Source of the DNA: JBBDXA01 sp040902585
GTDB lineage: Bacteria > Planctomycetota > Phycisphaerae > Phycisphaerales > Phycisphaeraceae
Length of the DNA stretch: 13,515 nucleotides
NCBI GenBank assembly: GCA_040902585.1
Contig: JBBDXA010000226.1
Coordinates: 1 to 13,515, forward strand
Direction of reading: 5' to 3'
A program made the translations under genes and the position numbers. Below, piece after piece: positions 7,001 to 13,119 of the stretch. The notes under the pieces were generated by a model. It saw nothing but the letters and a program-made list of their open reading frames with translations. It ran no database searches and was not told where the DNA came from. Every line of letters begins with the position of its first letter. Within the stretch, counting starts at the first letter, position 1.

Positions 7001-9024
7001 AACGTCCCTGGCTCATCGGTTTCGCCTTCGCCATCTGCCTGGCCGTGGTCTTCGCGGCGATGGCGTGGATCAGCGTGCGCGCGGTGCGGTTGGATCGCGA
7101 TGAAGCCTCGGCCCGGCGCCTGCTCGCGCTGGAGGAAGATGTGCGCCTGGCGCTGAGCCGAATGGATTCGCTCGTCGGTCCGTTGATCCTTCAGGAGAAC
7201 GCCCGGCCGTACTTCCTTTACCGCGCCTTCTACTCACCGCAGCGGGCCTACACGGAGATGTACGCCCCGATCGAGTTCTCGAAGATCCGCGTACCTTCGC
7301 CGCTGCTGACGTATCGCAGTGAGTTTGTGCTGCTGCATTTTGAGATTGATCCCGAGGGCAATCTCACTTCGCCGCAGGTGCCCCAGAGCAACATGCGCGA
7401 CGTGGCCGAGTCGCAGTTCATTTCGCATGAAGAGATCGCCGCGGCCGAGCAGAGGCTGGTTGGACTTCGCAAGGTGATCACGCGCGACGTGGCGATGGCG
7501 TGTCTGCCTGCGGTGCCGCGTGCGGGGGAGGATCCGCTGGTGCTCTCCGGGCTGGCGCTGAACCAGCTCGCCAACGGTTCGCAGCAGCAGCAGTTGGATT
7601 TGAATCCCAACGAAGTGTTTCCCAACTCAGGCGTGAACGATCCCGTGCAGCAACAGAGCGCGACACCGAATCAGTCAGCGAGTGAGCCTGCGAATCAGCG
7701 GCCGAATCCCGGGCCGCAGCAACTGGAGCCCAATGCGCCGGCGCAGGGCCAGCAGGGCGGGCAAGCGGGCCAGTCTTCTTTATTGCCTTCGGGTAAGCCG
7801 CAGGCTCCCACACCCGAGCAGCAGGCCGATGCCAACTATCGTCTCTCGCCGCGCAGTGTCGCCGAGTGGCAGGCGCGCAACAGCGCGCAGTTCGCCTACG
7901 GTGAGCAGCAGGTGAAGTCGAAGAACGACAACAACCGCGACGGCCCGCTGGCGAACGTCACCGAAGGGGTGATGCGGCCGTTCTGGCTTGATGGTTCGCT
8001 CATCGTGGCGCGGCGGGTGAACGTCGGCGGCAAGGATTATGTGCAGGGCGCGTGGCTCAACTGGCCTCGGGTGCAGGCGTGGCTCAATGACAGCGTCAGC
8101 GATCTGTTTCCGGATGCGGAGATTGTTCCGCGGATCAATGAGGCGGACGATGGCCCGCGGCCGCGCATGCTGGCGACGATCCCCGCGACGCTGGTGACCA
8201 GCGCATCGCCCGTGGTGATCGATGAAGGCTGGACGGCAGTGAAGTCGATGCTCGTGGCCGCGTGGGCGTGCATTCTTCTCGCGGCCGCGGCCGTGGGTGT
8301 GTTGCTCTTCGGCGCGGTGGCGCTCTCCGAACGGCGCGGGGCGTTTGTCGGCGCGGTGACGCACGAGCTGCGCACGCCGTTGACCACGTTCCGCATGTAC
8401 ACGGAGATGCTCGAGGCCGGCATGGTGCGCGATCCCGCCACGCGCGATCTGTATCTGGCCACCATGCGCCGCGAGGCGGATCGCCTCGGTCATCTCGTAG
8501 AGAACGTGCTCGCCTATTCCCGCCTGGAGCGCAGCAGTCCCGCCTCCCGCGCGGTGGTGTTGCCTGTGTCGCAGCTTGTCGAGCGTGTGACGGAACGCCT
8601 GAGCCAGCGGGCTGAGCAGGCGGGCATGAAGGTCGAAGTGAATCTCAACGGCGGCGGCGAGGCGAAAGTGAAGGCCGATCCCGCGGCGGTTGAGCAGATT
8701 CTTTTCAACCTCGTCGACAATGCCTGCAAGTACGCCGCGACTGCGGAGGACCGCACCATTCACATCGAAGCGGCCCTGCACAACGGACACGTGAAGCTGC
8801 ACGTGCGCGACCACGGCCCAGGCATCTCCGCGCAGGAAGCCGGCCGGCTGTTTCAACCGTTCCGTAAATCCGCCAAGGACGCAGCCCACTCGGCACCGGG
8901 CGTGGGCCTGGGGCTGGCGCTCTCGCGCAGGCTGGCCATCGCGATGGGCGGCAAACTCGCGGTCAACGGCTGCGGCGAAGGCGGCGCGTGCCTGGAGTTA
9001 ACGTTGCCGGTGGCGAAGGGATAG
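6997..9024 (+). CDS. Sensor histidine kinase without HAMP, with Q/P/N-rich extracytoplasmic segment
   Basis: This is a 675-residue inner-membrane kinase. TM1 is at about 6-28 and TM2 at about 418-443 (MLVAAWACILL to FGAVAL). The roughly 390 residues between them should lie outside the cytoplasm. Residues about 194-275 form a low-complexity insert rich in Gln, Pro and Asn. The HisKA H-box is VTHELRTPLTTFRMYTEML with H456, only 13 residues after TM2, leaving no room for a HAMP domain. The catalytic domain shows the N-box LFNLVDNACKYA (N571, N575), G1 DHGPG, F-box LFQPFRKS and G2 GVGLGLALS. All expected catalytic residues are present, so it should be active. It overlaps the upstream gene by 4 bases and probably phosphorylates the response regulator at 5666-6361. 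The signal sensed is unknown. Confidence 0.93.
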   Translation: MKRPWLIGFAFAICLAVVFAAMAWISVRAVRLDRDEASARRLLALEEDVRLALSRMDSLVGPLILQENARPYFLYRAFYSPQRAYTEMYAPIEFSKIRVPSPLLTYRSEFVLLHFEIDPEGNLTSPQVPQSNMRDVAESQFISHEEIAAAEQRLVGLRKVITRDVAMACLPAVPRAGEDPLVLSGLALNQLANGSQQQQLDLNPNEVFPNSGVNDPVQQQSATPNQSASEPANQRPNPGPQQLEPNAPAQGQQGGQAGQSSLLPSGKPQAPTPEQQADANYRLSPRSVAEWQARNSAQFAYGEQQVKSKNDNNRDGPLANVTEGVMRPFWLDGSLIVARRVNVGGKDYVQGAWLNWPRVQAWLNDSVSDLFPDAEIVPRINEADDGPRPRMLATIPATLVTSASPVVIDEGWTAVKSMLVAAWACILLAAAAVGVLLFGAVALSERRGAFVGAVTHELRTPLTTFRMYTEMLEAGMVRDPATRDLYLATMRREADRLGHLVENVLAYSRLERSSPASRAVVLPVSQLVERVTERLSQRAEQAGMKVEVNLNGGGEAKVKADPAAVEQILFNLVDNACKYAATAEDRTIHIEAALHNGHVKLHVRDHGPGISAQEAGRLFQPFRKSAKDAAHSAPGVGLGLALSRRLAIAMGGKLAVNGCGEGGACLELTLPVAKG

Positions 9025-9034
9025 GGGAGGGGCA

Positions 9035-9097
9035 GGAGTCAGGGGACAGGGGACAGGAGACAGGAGACAGGGGACAGGAGTCAGGGGACGGGGGACA
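9035..9097 (+). repeat. Nine tandem heptamers, consensus GGRGWCA
   Basis: Uninterrupted units are GGAGTCA, GGGGACA, GGGGACA, GGAGACA, GGAGACA, GGGGACA, GGAGTCA, GGGGACG and GGGGACA. The array begins 10 bases after the kinase stop and is not coding. The same heptamer occurs at 38-44 and, on the opposite strand, at 13076-13110. Purine-rich heptamer arrays of this kind resemble the STRR repeats known from filamentous cyanobacteria. Confidence 0.85.
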
Positions 9098-9121
9098 GAA
9101 AGAAAAAGACGAAGTTACAGC

Positions 9122-9151
9122 AAAGCCCACCCACTTCTGTGGGTGGGTTCA
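9122..9151. repeat. Stem-loop of dispersed family (copy 2, with compensatory change)
   Basis: CCCACCCAC (9126-9134) pairs with GTGGGTGGG (9139-9147) around TTCT. Compared with copies 1 and 3, one stem position has changed from G to C on the left and from C to G on the right, so pairing is kept. The flanks AAAG and TTCAG are shared with copy 1, and a heptamer array lies 25 bases before it, as a shorter one does in copy 1. It lies between the ends of two convergent genes. Confidence 0.7.
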
Positions 9152-9161
9152 GGCGCAAATG

Positions 9162-9194
9162 AAAAAGAGGCGCGCCCTCGCAGGCGCGCCTCTT
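9162..9194 (-). terminator. Intrinsic terminator of the PEP-CTERM gene
   Basis: AAGAGGCGCGCC (9165-9176) pairs perfectly with 9183-9194 around a 6-base loop. On the minus strand the stem is followed by a run of five T (plus-strand A at 9162-9166, two of them in the stem) and then CATTT. It begins 32 bases after the PEP-CTERM stop codon. On the plus strand the trailing T-run is only two bases, so it mainly serves the minus-strand gene. Confidence 0.8.
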
Positions 9195-9226
9195 GTCGAT
9201 CAACGTTCAGAGGAAGGAATCCTCGA

Positions 9227-10603
9227 TCACGCCGCCGCGCGCCTTCGCCGCGCCAGCGTCGCCAGGCCGAGCAGCCCGAGCACGCCGGTGGCCGGCTCGG
9301 GCCCGGGGACGGTGAAGAGGCTGCGCGTCGGCGCCATGGCGGCGGTGTTCTCTTTCGACGCGAACTGGAAGTTCTCGGCGTTTCCAAGCTGCACATTGCT
9401 GAGGATGAAGGTCACCCTGCCGTTGGTGTCCGCCATGAGGAAGTTGATGAAGGCATCGGGCGAGGCGGAGAGGAGGTTGTTGAAAGAGACGATGATGGGG
9501 TCATTGGTGGTGGCGGGGTCAATCGCCGGGACGCCGAACTGCCCGAGGAACACGGCCTCGGTGAGGTCGACGTTGCTCGAACCCGCGTTGGCGGGGGCGT
9601 TGTTCCAGGTGATGGTGTTCTCACCCCACAGGTCGTCAGCGCCGTCGATCAGTCCGAAGACGTTGACGGTGTAGGCGATGGGCGCTGCCCCGCCGGAGTT
9701 GGTGATCACTTCCAGTTCGAGTTGGGCGTTGAGGAGGCCGGCCAGCGGCTGGCCGGAGACGTCGAACTGGAGATAGCTCAGGCGGGTGTTGCCCGCAGCG
9801 GCGTTGTTCTTGACGAACAGTTCAGGGGCCGTGCCGAAGTTGCTGCCGGCCGCGCCCTGCTGCACATGAGCATCGGCGGTGGGGGCGAGTACGGCAGCGA
9901 GCCTGTGTCCCGCCAGCAGGCTGGGCGCGGGGCCGAAGGCCGTCGGTGCGGTGAGGCTTGAAAGCTGGAAGACTGCCGAGTCCACCGTGCTGCCATCCTC
10001 ACGCTGGCTGACGCGCAGGGTGTAGACACCGGGCGAGGTGATATTGAAGTTGGCGGCGACTTTGGGCGTGCCGCCGGCGGTGTTGAGCTCGAATCCACCG
10101 TTGCCGTCCCAGGGGGTGGTGTTGAAGTTGCCGTCAGCGCCATGGTTGAACTCGTAGTGGTCAGCGATCGTGCCGCCGGCTCCGTCTTTCAGTTCGACGA
10201 CATCGGCGAAGATCGAGTCGGCATTGCCGCCCCCGCCCACCAGCGGGTTGCCGTCCCAGCGCAGGAACAGCTGGTAAGTGCCCGGCGTGCTGATCTGCAT
10301 CTGGTACTCGATAGTGGGCGGATTGAAGACACCGCCGCCACCACCGGCCTGGTCAGGCAGGCTTTGCACGAATCCGAAGCCGCGCGCATTAAGGAAAGGC
10401 CCCGTGCCGGCACTTTCCGTCGGTACGACCAGCCAAGTGTCGCCGGGCCCCGCAATCGTGCGACTGGAGAACACCTCGCTTTCAATCACGACCCGGCCGT
10501 CGGACTCCAGGTAAACCACGGCCTGAGCGGGTTGCGCCATCCACGTCGCCGCCAGTGTCATTGCCAGTAACGATAACGTCGTGTTCCGAATGATTTGTGA
10601 CAT
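9227..10603 (-). CDS. PEP-CTERM sorting-signal protein with CBM96-like domain
   Basis: This 458-residue exported protein has a signal peptide at 1-28 (SLLAMTLAAT, cleavage after AQA). Residues about 29-220 form a beta-rich region with IEYQMQISTPGTYQLFLRWDGN and ITSPGVYTLRVSQREDGSTVDSAVF. This resembles carbohydrate-binding jelly-roll modules, but I cannot assign a family. Residues about 238-430 match the CBM96-like pattern: ADAHVQQG, SNFGTAPELFVKN and TRLSYLQFDVSG. The C-terminus carries the PEP-CTERM signal: PEPAT at 435-439, short hydrophobic GVLGLLGLATLA, then RRRR (452-455). In PEP-CTERM systems an exosortase cleaves this tail and the protein goes to the surface or extracellular matrix; no exosortase is in the window. 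The start is backed by GGAG 8 bases upstream, and a terminator follows the stop. It appears to be a single-gene unit with a leader longer than its neighbours'. Confidence 0.88.
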   Translation of the reverse strand: MSQIIRNTTLSLLAMTLAATWMAQPAQAVVYLESDGRVVIESEVFSSRTIAGPGDTWLVVPTESAGTGPFLNARGFGFVQSLPDQAGGGGGVFNPPTIEYQMQISTPGTYQLFLRWDGNPLVGGGGNADSIFADVVELKDGAGGTIADHYEFNHGADGNFNTTPWDGNGGFELNTAGGTPKVAANFNITSPGVYTLRVSQREDGSTVDSAVFQLSSLTAPTAFGPAPSLLAGHRLAAVLAPTADAHVQQGAAGSNFGTAPELFVKNNAAAGNTRLSYLQFDVSGQPLAGLLNAQLELEVITNSGGAAPIAYTVNVFGLIDGADDLWGENTITWNNAPANAGSSNVDLTEAVFLGQFGVPAIDPATTNDPIIVSFNNLLSASPDAFINFLMADTNGRVTFILSNVQLGNAENFQFASKENTAAMAPTRSLFTVPGPEPATGVLGLLGLATLARRRRAAA

Positions 10604-10611
10604 TGCCTATT

Positions 10612-10615
10612 CTCC
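10612..10615 (-). promoter_or_regulatory. Ribosome binding site of the PEP-CTERM gene
   Basis: On the minus strand GGAG lies 8 bases before the ATG at 10603. This good site contrasts with the neighbouring aroDE gene, which has none. Confidence 0.6.
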
Positions 10616-10705
10616 AGTACTGAAGTGAAAGGGATTCTCCAAAGTGACGCGAAAGGATGAACATCCCGTCGCGGTGTACGCGAAACTCGCCCTCAAACCC
10701 GGAAA

Positions 10706-10743
10706 TCTGACAACACGACGCGCTTGAAATGTCGATCTGTCAA
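10706..10743 (-). promoter_or_regulatory. Possible promoter/operator region of the PEP-CTERM gene
   Basis: On the minus strand a perfect -35-like TTGACA (10743-10738) is present, but no convincing -10 box follows at 16-18 bases. TGACA within it and a TGTCA about 25 bases further on form a short inverted repeat that could be an operator. The 230-base gap 10604-10833 otherwise holds an A/T-rich stretch (about 10745-10800), no terminator recognised for aroDE, and no coding frame. Confidence 0.3.
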
Positions 10744-10833
10744 CGTTAGATAGACTACCACAAATCTCGTCGGAGACCAACAAAATATTTCATGATTAAG
10801 TCGACGCCGCCGTTCCGTGAATGCAACGAATAA

Positions 10834-12447
10834 TCATCCGGTCAGCCACTCCACCACCACCTGACTCAGCAAATCCATCGGCGGCTCCTGACCGGTCCAC
10901 ATTTTGAACTGAGCCGCGCCCTGGCGGATGAACATCTCCGAACCGCTGACGATCAGACAACCCGCGGCCTTCGCCTCGCGCAGCAGCTTCGTCTCCAGCG
11001 GGTTGTAGACCGTGTCGAACACCACTGTCCCCGGTTGCCAGTTCGCACTCTCCGCAGGCAGCGGTGAGGCATCGACATTCGGATGCATGCCCACACTCGT
11101 GCAGTTGATGTAGATCTCGCAGCAGGAGTCGCACAGCTTTTCGACGCGGGCGGCGACGACCTTGGCTTTGCCGGGGGAGATCCCTTGGGCCGTCGGCGAG
11201 TCGTTGAACTCCTTCGCCAGCGCCTCGGCCTTTTCGAAGGTGCGGTTGTAGATGACGATGGTCGCGCCGCAGTGGGCGAAGCCTGCGACGATCGCGCGGG
11301 CCGCGCCGCCTGCGCCGAGCACAGCCACGCGTTTGCCGGCGAGCTCTTCGCGCGTGATGCCCATGGCGTCACACACCGAGTCGAGCGCCGCCGCGTAGTC
11401 CGTGTTCGAGGCATGCAGCGAGCCGTCGTCGCTCACGGTCAGCGTGTTGGCTGCGCCGATTTTCTCAGCGAGAGGTTCGACGCTGCCGCCGCGTTCCTTG
11501 ACGAAGCGGAGGAGGTTCTGCTTGTGCGGAATGGTGACGCTGGCGCCGCGGAAATGCAGGTCTTCGAAGTCGAGCCAGGAGAGCACGGTGGCTTTGAAGT
11601 GTTCGTACTCAGGCGGGACGGGCATGGGCAGGTAGACGCCGTTGTAGTCGGCAGCGTCGAACCCGGCGTTGTGAAAGGCCGGGCTCATGGAATGCGCGAC
11701 AGGCCAGCCGATGACGCCGTAGACGCGCGTCTCGGGGTTGATCGCGTCCCAGCGATAAAGCATTTTCATCGCTTCGACCGTGGGCTGGCCCGGCGCGGTG
11801 GCGGACTGCGGGTTCAAGGCGACGAACGTGAGCAGGGCGTTGAACTTTTTAGAGAGCACGCGACTGGCCAGGCCTTCATCGCCCATGCACAGGGCGATGG
11901 TCGGCTTGTGCCTTTGATTGATGAGGGCGAACGCTTCGAGGTTGTCGCGCAGGCTGCGGGCCCGCCAGGCGATCTTCATCACCCGGCAGGCGTTGGACGC
12001 AAGCATCACTTCGATGCGCTGGAAGAGGTCGAGCGGCCGCCCGTCAAAGTCATGATTGGAAAGGATAAGCCCAGTGTCGGTGGTGGTGAGCTGGGCGGGA
12101 TGATCGACGAGGGCGTCGATGCCCGCGCGAAGCTCGTGCGATTTCTGATAGGCGACGAGTTCGACATCGAGATAGGCCGGCTTGCGCGCCCCGGCACAGG
12201 CCGCTTGATACGCAGCCAGGCGCTCGGCATCGGTCCCGCGGTAGTTGCCGCCTTCCCACGACACGCGACAGGTCACGATCGAAGGCAGTGGCGACTGCTC
12301 GATGATCTGCGTCAGCGCGGCGTGATCGCTGGTGAAATCATCGATGCGATACTCGACGAGATCAGCGCCGCGCTCGGCAGCCTGGGCGGCTGCGGCGAGC
12401 GCCTGCTCGAGGGAATGAACAAAGATGGCGACGGTGAGCTTCGTCAT
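10834..12447 (-). CDS. aroDE: Bifunctional 3-dehydroquinate dehydratase (type I) / shikimate dehydrogenase
   Basis: This 537-residue cytoplasmic fusion catalyses steps 3 and 4 of the shikimate pathway: 3-dehydroquinate to 3-dehydroshikimate, then NADPH-dependent reduction to shikimate. Residues 1 to about 235 are type I dehydroquinase, with VEYRID (E32), the catalytic His in LSNHDF (H132) and the Schiff-base Lys in VMKIAWRA (K158). Residues about 241-537 are AroE. They show the shikimate site VIGWPVAHSMSPAFHN, the catalytic K309 in VTIPHK, NTD with D350, the dinucleotide loop GAGGAARA (378-385), NRT (401-403, as in NADP-specific enzymes) and MFIRQGAAQF near the end. All key residues are intact, so both activities are expected. 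This AroD-AroE order is known from plants, chlamydiae and planctomycetes. No Shine-Dalgarno is seen; TACACT lies 8 bases before the ATG, suggesting a nearly leaderless message. Confidence 0.95.
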   Translation of the reverse strand: MTKLTVAIFVHSLEQALAAAAQAAERGADLVEYRIDDFTSDHAALTQIIEQSPLPSIVTCRVSWEGGNYRGTDAERLAAYQAACAGARKPAYLDVELVAYQKSHELRAGIDALVDHPAQLTTTDTGLILSNHDFDGRPLDLFQRIEVMLASNACRVMKIAWRARSLRDNLEAFALINQRHKPTIALCMGDEGLASRVLSKKFNALLTFVALNPQSATAPGQPTVEAMKMLYRWDAINPETRVYGVIGWPVAHSMSPAFHNAGFDAADYNGVYLPMPVPPEYEHFKATVLSWLDFEDLHFRGASVTIPHKQNLLRFVKERGGSVEPLAEKIGAANTLTVSDDGSLHASNTDYAAALDSVCDAMGITREELAGKRVAVLGAGGAARAIVAGFAHCGATIVIYNRTFEKAEALAKEFNDSPTAQGISPGKAKVVAARVEKLCDSCCEIYINCTSVGMHPNVDASPLPAESANWQPGTVVFDTVYNPLETKLLREAKAAGCLIVSGSEMFIRQGAAQFKMWTGQEPPMDLLSQVVVEWLTG

Positions 12448-12455
12448 GCCGCGAC

Positions 12456-12461
12456 AGTGTA
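12456..12461 (-). promoter_or_regulatory. Possible -10 box of aroDE
   Basis: On the minus strand TACACT lies 8 bases before the aroDE ATG, with no ribosome binding site between. The expected -35 region falls on the edge of the stem-loop at 12476-12505 and has no consensus match. Confidence 0.3.
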
Positions 12462-12475
12462 GCGGGCGAAAAGAA

Positions 12476-12505
12476 AAAACCCACGCACAGGAGTGCGTGG
12501 GCTTT
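12476..12505 (-). terminator. Stem-loop of dispersed family with T-tail (copy 3), terminator-like
   Basis: On the minus strand AAAGCCCACGCAC, loop TCCT and GTGCGTGGGTTTT form a stem of about 13 pairs including one G-T, followed by more T (TTCTTTTC). This is the best terminator shape among the family copies. It sits 28 bases upstream of aroDE, so it would end a minus-strand transcript coming from 12510-13100. A degraded heptamer-like run (minus strand GGGAACAAGGAAAACAGACA, about 12533-12558) precedes it. Confidence 0.65.
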
Positions 12506-12609
12506 GGGGGTAGATTCAGAGTGTCGATTTCGGTTGTCTGTTTTCCTTGTTCCCGTCATGCAGCATTTGCAGAGGCATGCGGATCGTCAGCTTCTCTTCA
12601 TGTTTCCCT

Positions 12610-12792
12610 TTACGCGCAGGCGCACACCGCCTGCTGATTGAGCTGACGACGGACGCGGCAGGCGAGCAGCGCGTAACGGACGGATTCGTGAATCCTTCCG
12701 CTTATGGCAGACTGAAGCTGCTTGTGCCGGACGCGGGCCAGCAGTCGCTGGGCTCGCTGGTTGTCATGTTGAATTCGGTTCATCGGTGGCAT
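12610..12792 (-). CDS. Candidate small basic protein (60 aa)
   Basis: No family is recognised. Starting at the ATG at 12792, the frame encodes 60 residues: about 11 basic and only 2 acidic, eight Gln and three Cys, with a likely amphipathic helix through RAQRLLARVRHKQLQSA and VRYALLACRVRRQL. Support comes from a strong GGGAG (12804-12800) 7 bases before the ATG, GC-rich third codon positions in most of the frame, and a terminator-like stem-loop about 105 bases downstream on the same strand. The frame stays open upstream to 12957, but that part looks less coding. It overlaps the end of the 12764-13036 ORF by 29 bases. It could equally be a chance ORF or the frameshifted tail of a decayed gene. 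Confidence 0.3.
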   Translation of the reverse strand: MPPMNRIQHDNQRAQRLLARVRHKQLQSAISGRIHESVRYALLACRVRRQLNQQAVCACA

Positions 12793-13036
12793 CGCTAATC
12801 TCCCGGAGTAACAGTTCATTTTCAGGCTTTCCCGTTTCCATTCGATCTGTGAAACCCTGCTCCTGAATAACGCGCGGGGTCTCTGAGATATTGCAGGGCC
12901 GCAAAAGATGGTTACTGGCCGATCCAGTTTCATCTCGATACCCTGTTCGCTCCACACTGATAAAGACGTTCACAGTGGTGTTTTGTTCAGTGCCGAATGT
13001 AACGGCGGAGTAAATGGAGATTTTTGATTGTTCCAA
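12764..13036 (-). CDS. Candidate 90-residue ORF of unknown function
   Basis: No family is recognised. The frame opens with a TTG at 13036, has no Shine-Dalgarno, and encodes an acidic-polar protein (for example MEQSKISIYSAVTFG and METGKPENELLLREISDATDE). Base composition is clearly lower in GC than the flanking genes. Its end overlaps the better-supported small ORF at 12610-12792, so the two could be a translationally coupled pair or two halves of one frameshifted gene. It is listed mainly because it is the only substantial frame in this part of the gap. Confidence 0.15.
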   Translation of the reverse strand: MEQSKISIYSAVTFGTEQNTTVNVFISVERTGYRDETGSASNHLLRPCNISETPRVIQEQGFTDRMETGKPENELLLREISDATDEPNST

Positions 13037-13075
13037 CCGCGCGATTCATGCACCACTGGTGCGCGCGTTTGAAAC

Positions 13076-13110
13076 TGATCCCTGACTCCTGACCCCTGAC
13101 CCCTGACCCC
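13076..13110 (-). repeat. Five tandem heptamers just upstream of the DUF1015 start
   Basis: On the plus strand the units read TGATCCC, TGACTCC and three TGACCCC; on the minus strand this is GGGGTCA/GGAGTCA, the same family as the array at 9035-9097. The array ends 9 bases before the ATG at 13120, occupying the space where a ribosome binding site and core promoter would be expected. Confidence 0.8.
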
Positions 13111-13119
13111 TGGTATTCC

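Larger units (their letters stand above)
12506..13119. other. Lower-GC intergenic stretch without a certain gene
   Basis: This roughly 610-base region between aroDE and the DUF1015 gene is less GC-rich than its surroundings, especially 12820-13040. It contains the two weak minus-strand ORFs listed separately, a heptamer array at its right end, and a short palindrome (GCACCACTGGTGC, 13050-13062). The plus-strand frame over 12547-12798 lacks a ribosome binding site and recognisable content. No transposase remnant or RNA gene could be identified by eye. Confidence 0.5.

Noticed and set aside
7780..8889. 369-residue minus-strand frame
   Set aside because: Antisense to the histidine kinase; His/Arg-rich composition typical of shadow frames in GC-rich DNA.
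9035..9097. CRISPR array
   Set aside because: The repeats are 7 bases with no spacers and no cas genes nearby.
11083..12462. 459-residue open frame on the plus strand
   Set aside because: Antisense shadow of aroDE, which has clear motifs throughout; the antisense translation shows no recognisable domain.
12547..12798. 83-residue plus-strand frame
   Set aside because: No ribosome binding site and no recognisable content; it overlaps a better-supported minus-strand start.
13050..13062. Palindrome GCACCACTGGTGC
   Set aside because: Short, single copy, and not positioned as a terminator or operator for a sure gene.
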